58,970 nt of DNA from Streptomyces sp. AA1529 (GTDB taxonomy: Bacteria > Actinomycetota > Actinomycetes > Streptomycetales > Streptomycetaceae). The notes under the pieces are model-generated. The model saw only the letters and a program-made list of their open reading frames with translations, was not told where the DNA came from and made no database searches. Positions 57,972 through 58,970 of this stretch are shown here, piece by piece. The stretch covers positions 1-58,970 of the forward strand of contig NZ_ALAP01000068.1 in assembly GCF_000280905.1 (NCBI RefSeq), written 5' to 3'. Numbering within the stretch: the stretch's first letter is position 1; each line of letters opens with the position of its first letter. The position numbers and the translations under genes were made by a program.

Positions 57972-58970
57972 ATGGTGAAGAATCCACGGACGCTCCCCGC
58001 CGACGGACCGGCCCCCGCGCCCTCCTCCCCGGTGCGGGCGGCCCCGGCGGCGCCGGGGCTGACCGGTGCCGGCCTCGCGGTGGTGCTCACCGGATACGGC
58101 CTGTCCAACATGGACGTCTTCATCGTCAACGTGGCACTGTCCGCGATCGGCGCGGACCTGCACAGCGGTCCTGCCGCGCTGGAGCTGGTGGTTTCCGGCT
58201 ACGGTCTCACCTACGCGCTGGGCCTGGTCCTGGGCGGACGGCTGGGGGACGCCTTCGGGCGCAGGCGGCTGTACGCCTGGGGGCTGGCGGCGTTCACGGT
58301 CACCTCCGGCCTGTGCGGCCTCGCGCCGACGATCGGGTTCCTGGTCGCCGCCCGCATGCTGCAGGGCGCGGCGGCCGCCGTGCTGGTGCCCCAGGTGCTG
58401 GCGACGATCCAGGCGGCCACCGAGGGCCGGGCGCGGGCCCGGGCCATCGGGCTGTACGGCGCGACGGCGGGCCTCTCCGCGGTCGCCGGGCAGGTGCTGG
58501 GCGGCCTGCTGGTCTCCCTGGACATCCCCGGGCTCGGCTGGCGGGCGATCTTCGCGATCAACGTGCCGATCGTCTCGGCGGCGCTGCCGGCCGTGCGACG
58601 GGTTCCGGCGACCGCGGCGGACCACAGGCCGGGCTTCGATCCGCTGGGCACCCTGCTGCTCGGGGCCGGCATGATCTGCCTGCTCGTCGTGGTCGTCGAG
58701 GGCCGTGAACCGGGCCGGCCGCTGTGGCTGTGGTCGCTGCTCGCGGTCGCCGCGGGCGCCGCGGTGGCGCTGGTCCGGGTCGAGCGCTCGCTGGCGGACA
58801 GGGGCGGCTCACCGCTGCTGGCACCGGCGGTGCTGTCCCTGCCGGGGCTGCGCCGGGGGCTGGCGGCGCTGGTGCCGTTCTCGGTCGGCTTCGGCAGCTT
58901 CCTGTTCTGCTACGCGCTGCTCGCCCAGGGCCGGTTCGGCCTCGGGGGGCTCGCCTCCGGCCTGGTGCTC
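57972..58970 (+). CDS. Major facilitator superfamily drug exporter (DHA2-like), 3' end outside window
   Basis: The frame is open for 333 codons to the right edge. The DHA2-type MFS features are YGLSNMDVFIVNVALSAIG (motif D1 of helix 1), GGRLGDAFGRRRLYAWG (motif A between helices 2 and 3) and RMLQGAAAAVLVPQVLATI, then GLYGATAGLSAVAGQVLGG (motif C). At least ten membrane segments are visible; 14 are expected for the full ~480-residue protein. The MarR gene is divergent. Substrates are unknown; the pair suggests an inducible drug efflux. Confidence 0.92.
   Translation, partial: MVKNPRTLPADGPAPAPSSPVRAAPAAPGLTGAGLAVVLTGYGLSNMDVFIVNVALSAIGADLHSGPAALELVVSGYGLTYALGLVLGGRLGDAFGRRRLYAWGLAAFTVTSGLCGLAPTIGFLVAARMLQGAAAAVLVPQVLATIQAATEGRARARAIGLYGATAGLSAVAGQVLGGLLVSLDIPGLGWRAIFAINVPIVSAALPAVRRVPATAADHRPGFDPLGTLLLGAGMICLLVVVVEGREPGRPLWLWSLLAVAAGAAVALVRVERSLADRGGSPLLAPAVLSLPGLRRGLAALVPFSVGFGSFLFCYALLAQGRFGLGGLASGLVL

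Overview
The window is high-GC actinobacterial DNA, almost certainly from a Streptomyces or a very close relative. The evidence is GC-rich third codon positions, frequent GTG starts, an XRE/DUF397 regulator pair, an OxyR of the Streptomyces type, a TGGTCTGGACCA (DasR-type) box in front of a chitinase, a c-di-AMP (ydaO) riboswitch in front of a resuscitation-promoting-factor hydrolase, and a Streptomyces-style Tad pilus locus. I see no tRNA, rRNA, CRISPR array or insertion sequence.

Left end (1-5.2 kb): the edge of an integrated mobile element. A large serine integrase, running off the left edge, starts 14 bases after the stop of a 51-codon remnant of ahpC, whose AhpC sequence breaks off after 45 residues. 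The element therefore appears to have integrated inside ahpC. A roughly 4-kb accessory block follows (small secreted protein, winged-helix regulator, DUF397/XRE pair, two small coupled ORFs). It separates the ahpC fragment from oxyR, its usual divergent neighbour.

5.2-21.7 kb: housekeeping and regulatory genes. These are oxyR, a TetR/hydrolase/epimerase group with twin operators, a Band-7 protein with a ribbon-helix-helix partner, a PadR regulator with twin palindromes divergent from a membrane hydrolase, an AI-2E-type permease, a secreted transglycosylase, PhoH, a cis-prenyltransferase, an aldo/keto reductase, a prepilin peptidase and a small conserved protein.

21.8-35.7 kb: a Tad (tight adherence) pilus locus in two minus-strand blocks. 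Block one runs from a zinc-ribbon protein through CpaB, a CpaE ATPase fused to a TadE pseudopilin, TadE, CpaF/TadA and TadB to TadC. Block two runs from Flp pilin through TadG, a lipoprotein and an OmpA-like protein to a membrane protein. The prepilin peptidase lies a little further left. Between the blocks, on the opposite strand, is an RPF-LysM-M23 peptidoglycan hydrolase behind a c-di-AMP riboswitch.

35.8-48.0 kb: an Nramp-related transporter, a DasR-boxed GH18 chitinase, two tandem secreted trypsin-like proteases, and a D-amino-acid catabolic region. In that region a minus-strand unit (PfkB kinase, IclR, RidA, GntP permease) diverges from a plus-strand pair (PLP-dependent deaminase/aldolase, N-acyl-D-amino-acid deacylase) across a GTTGCA-N5-TGCAAC dyad.

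48.0-58.97 kb: a Uma2 nuclease-like protein, a hemolysin-III family protein, GTP-dependent PEP carboxykinase, a small unknown protein, an alanine-type aminotransferase, TetR, a DUF255 thioredoxin-fold protein, a second Uma2 protein, and a MarR regulator divergent from an MFS exporter that runs off the right edge.
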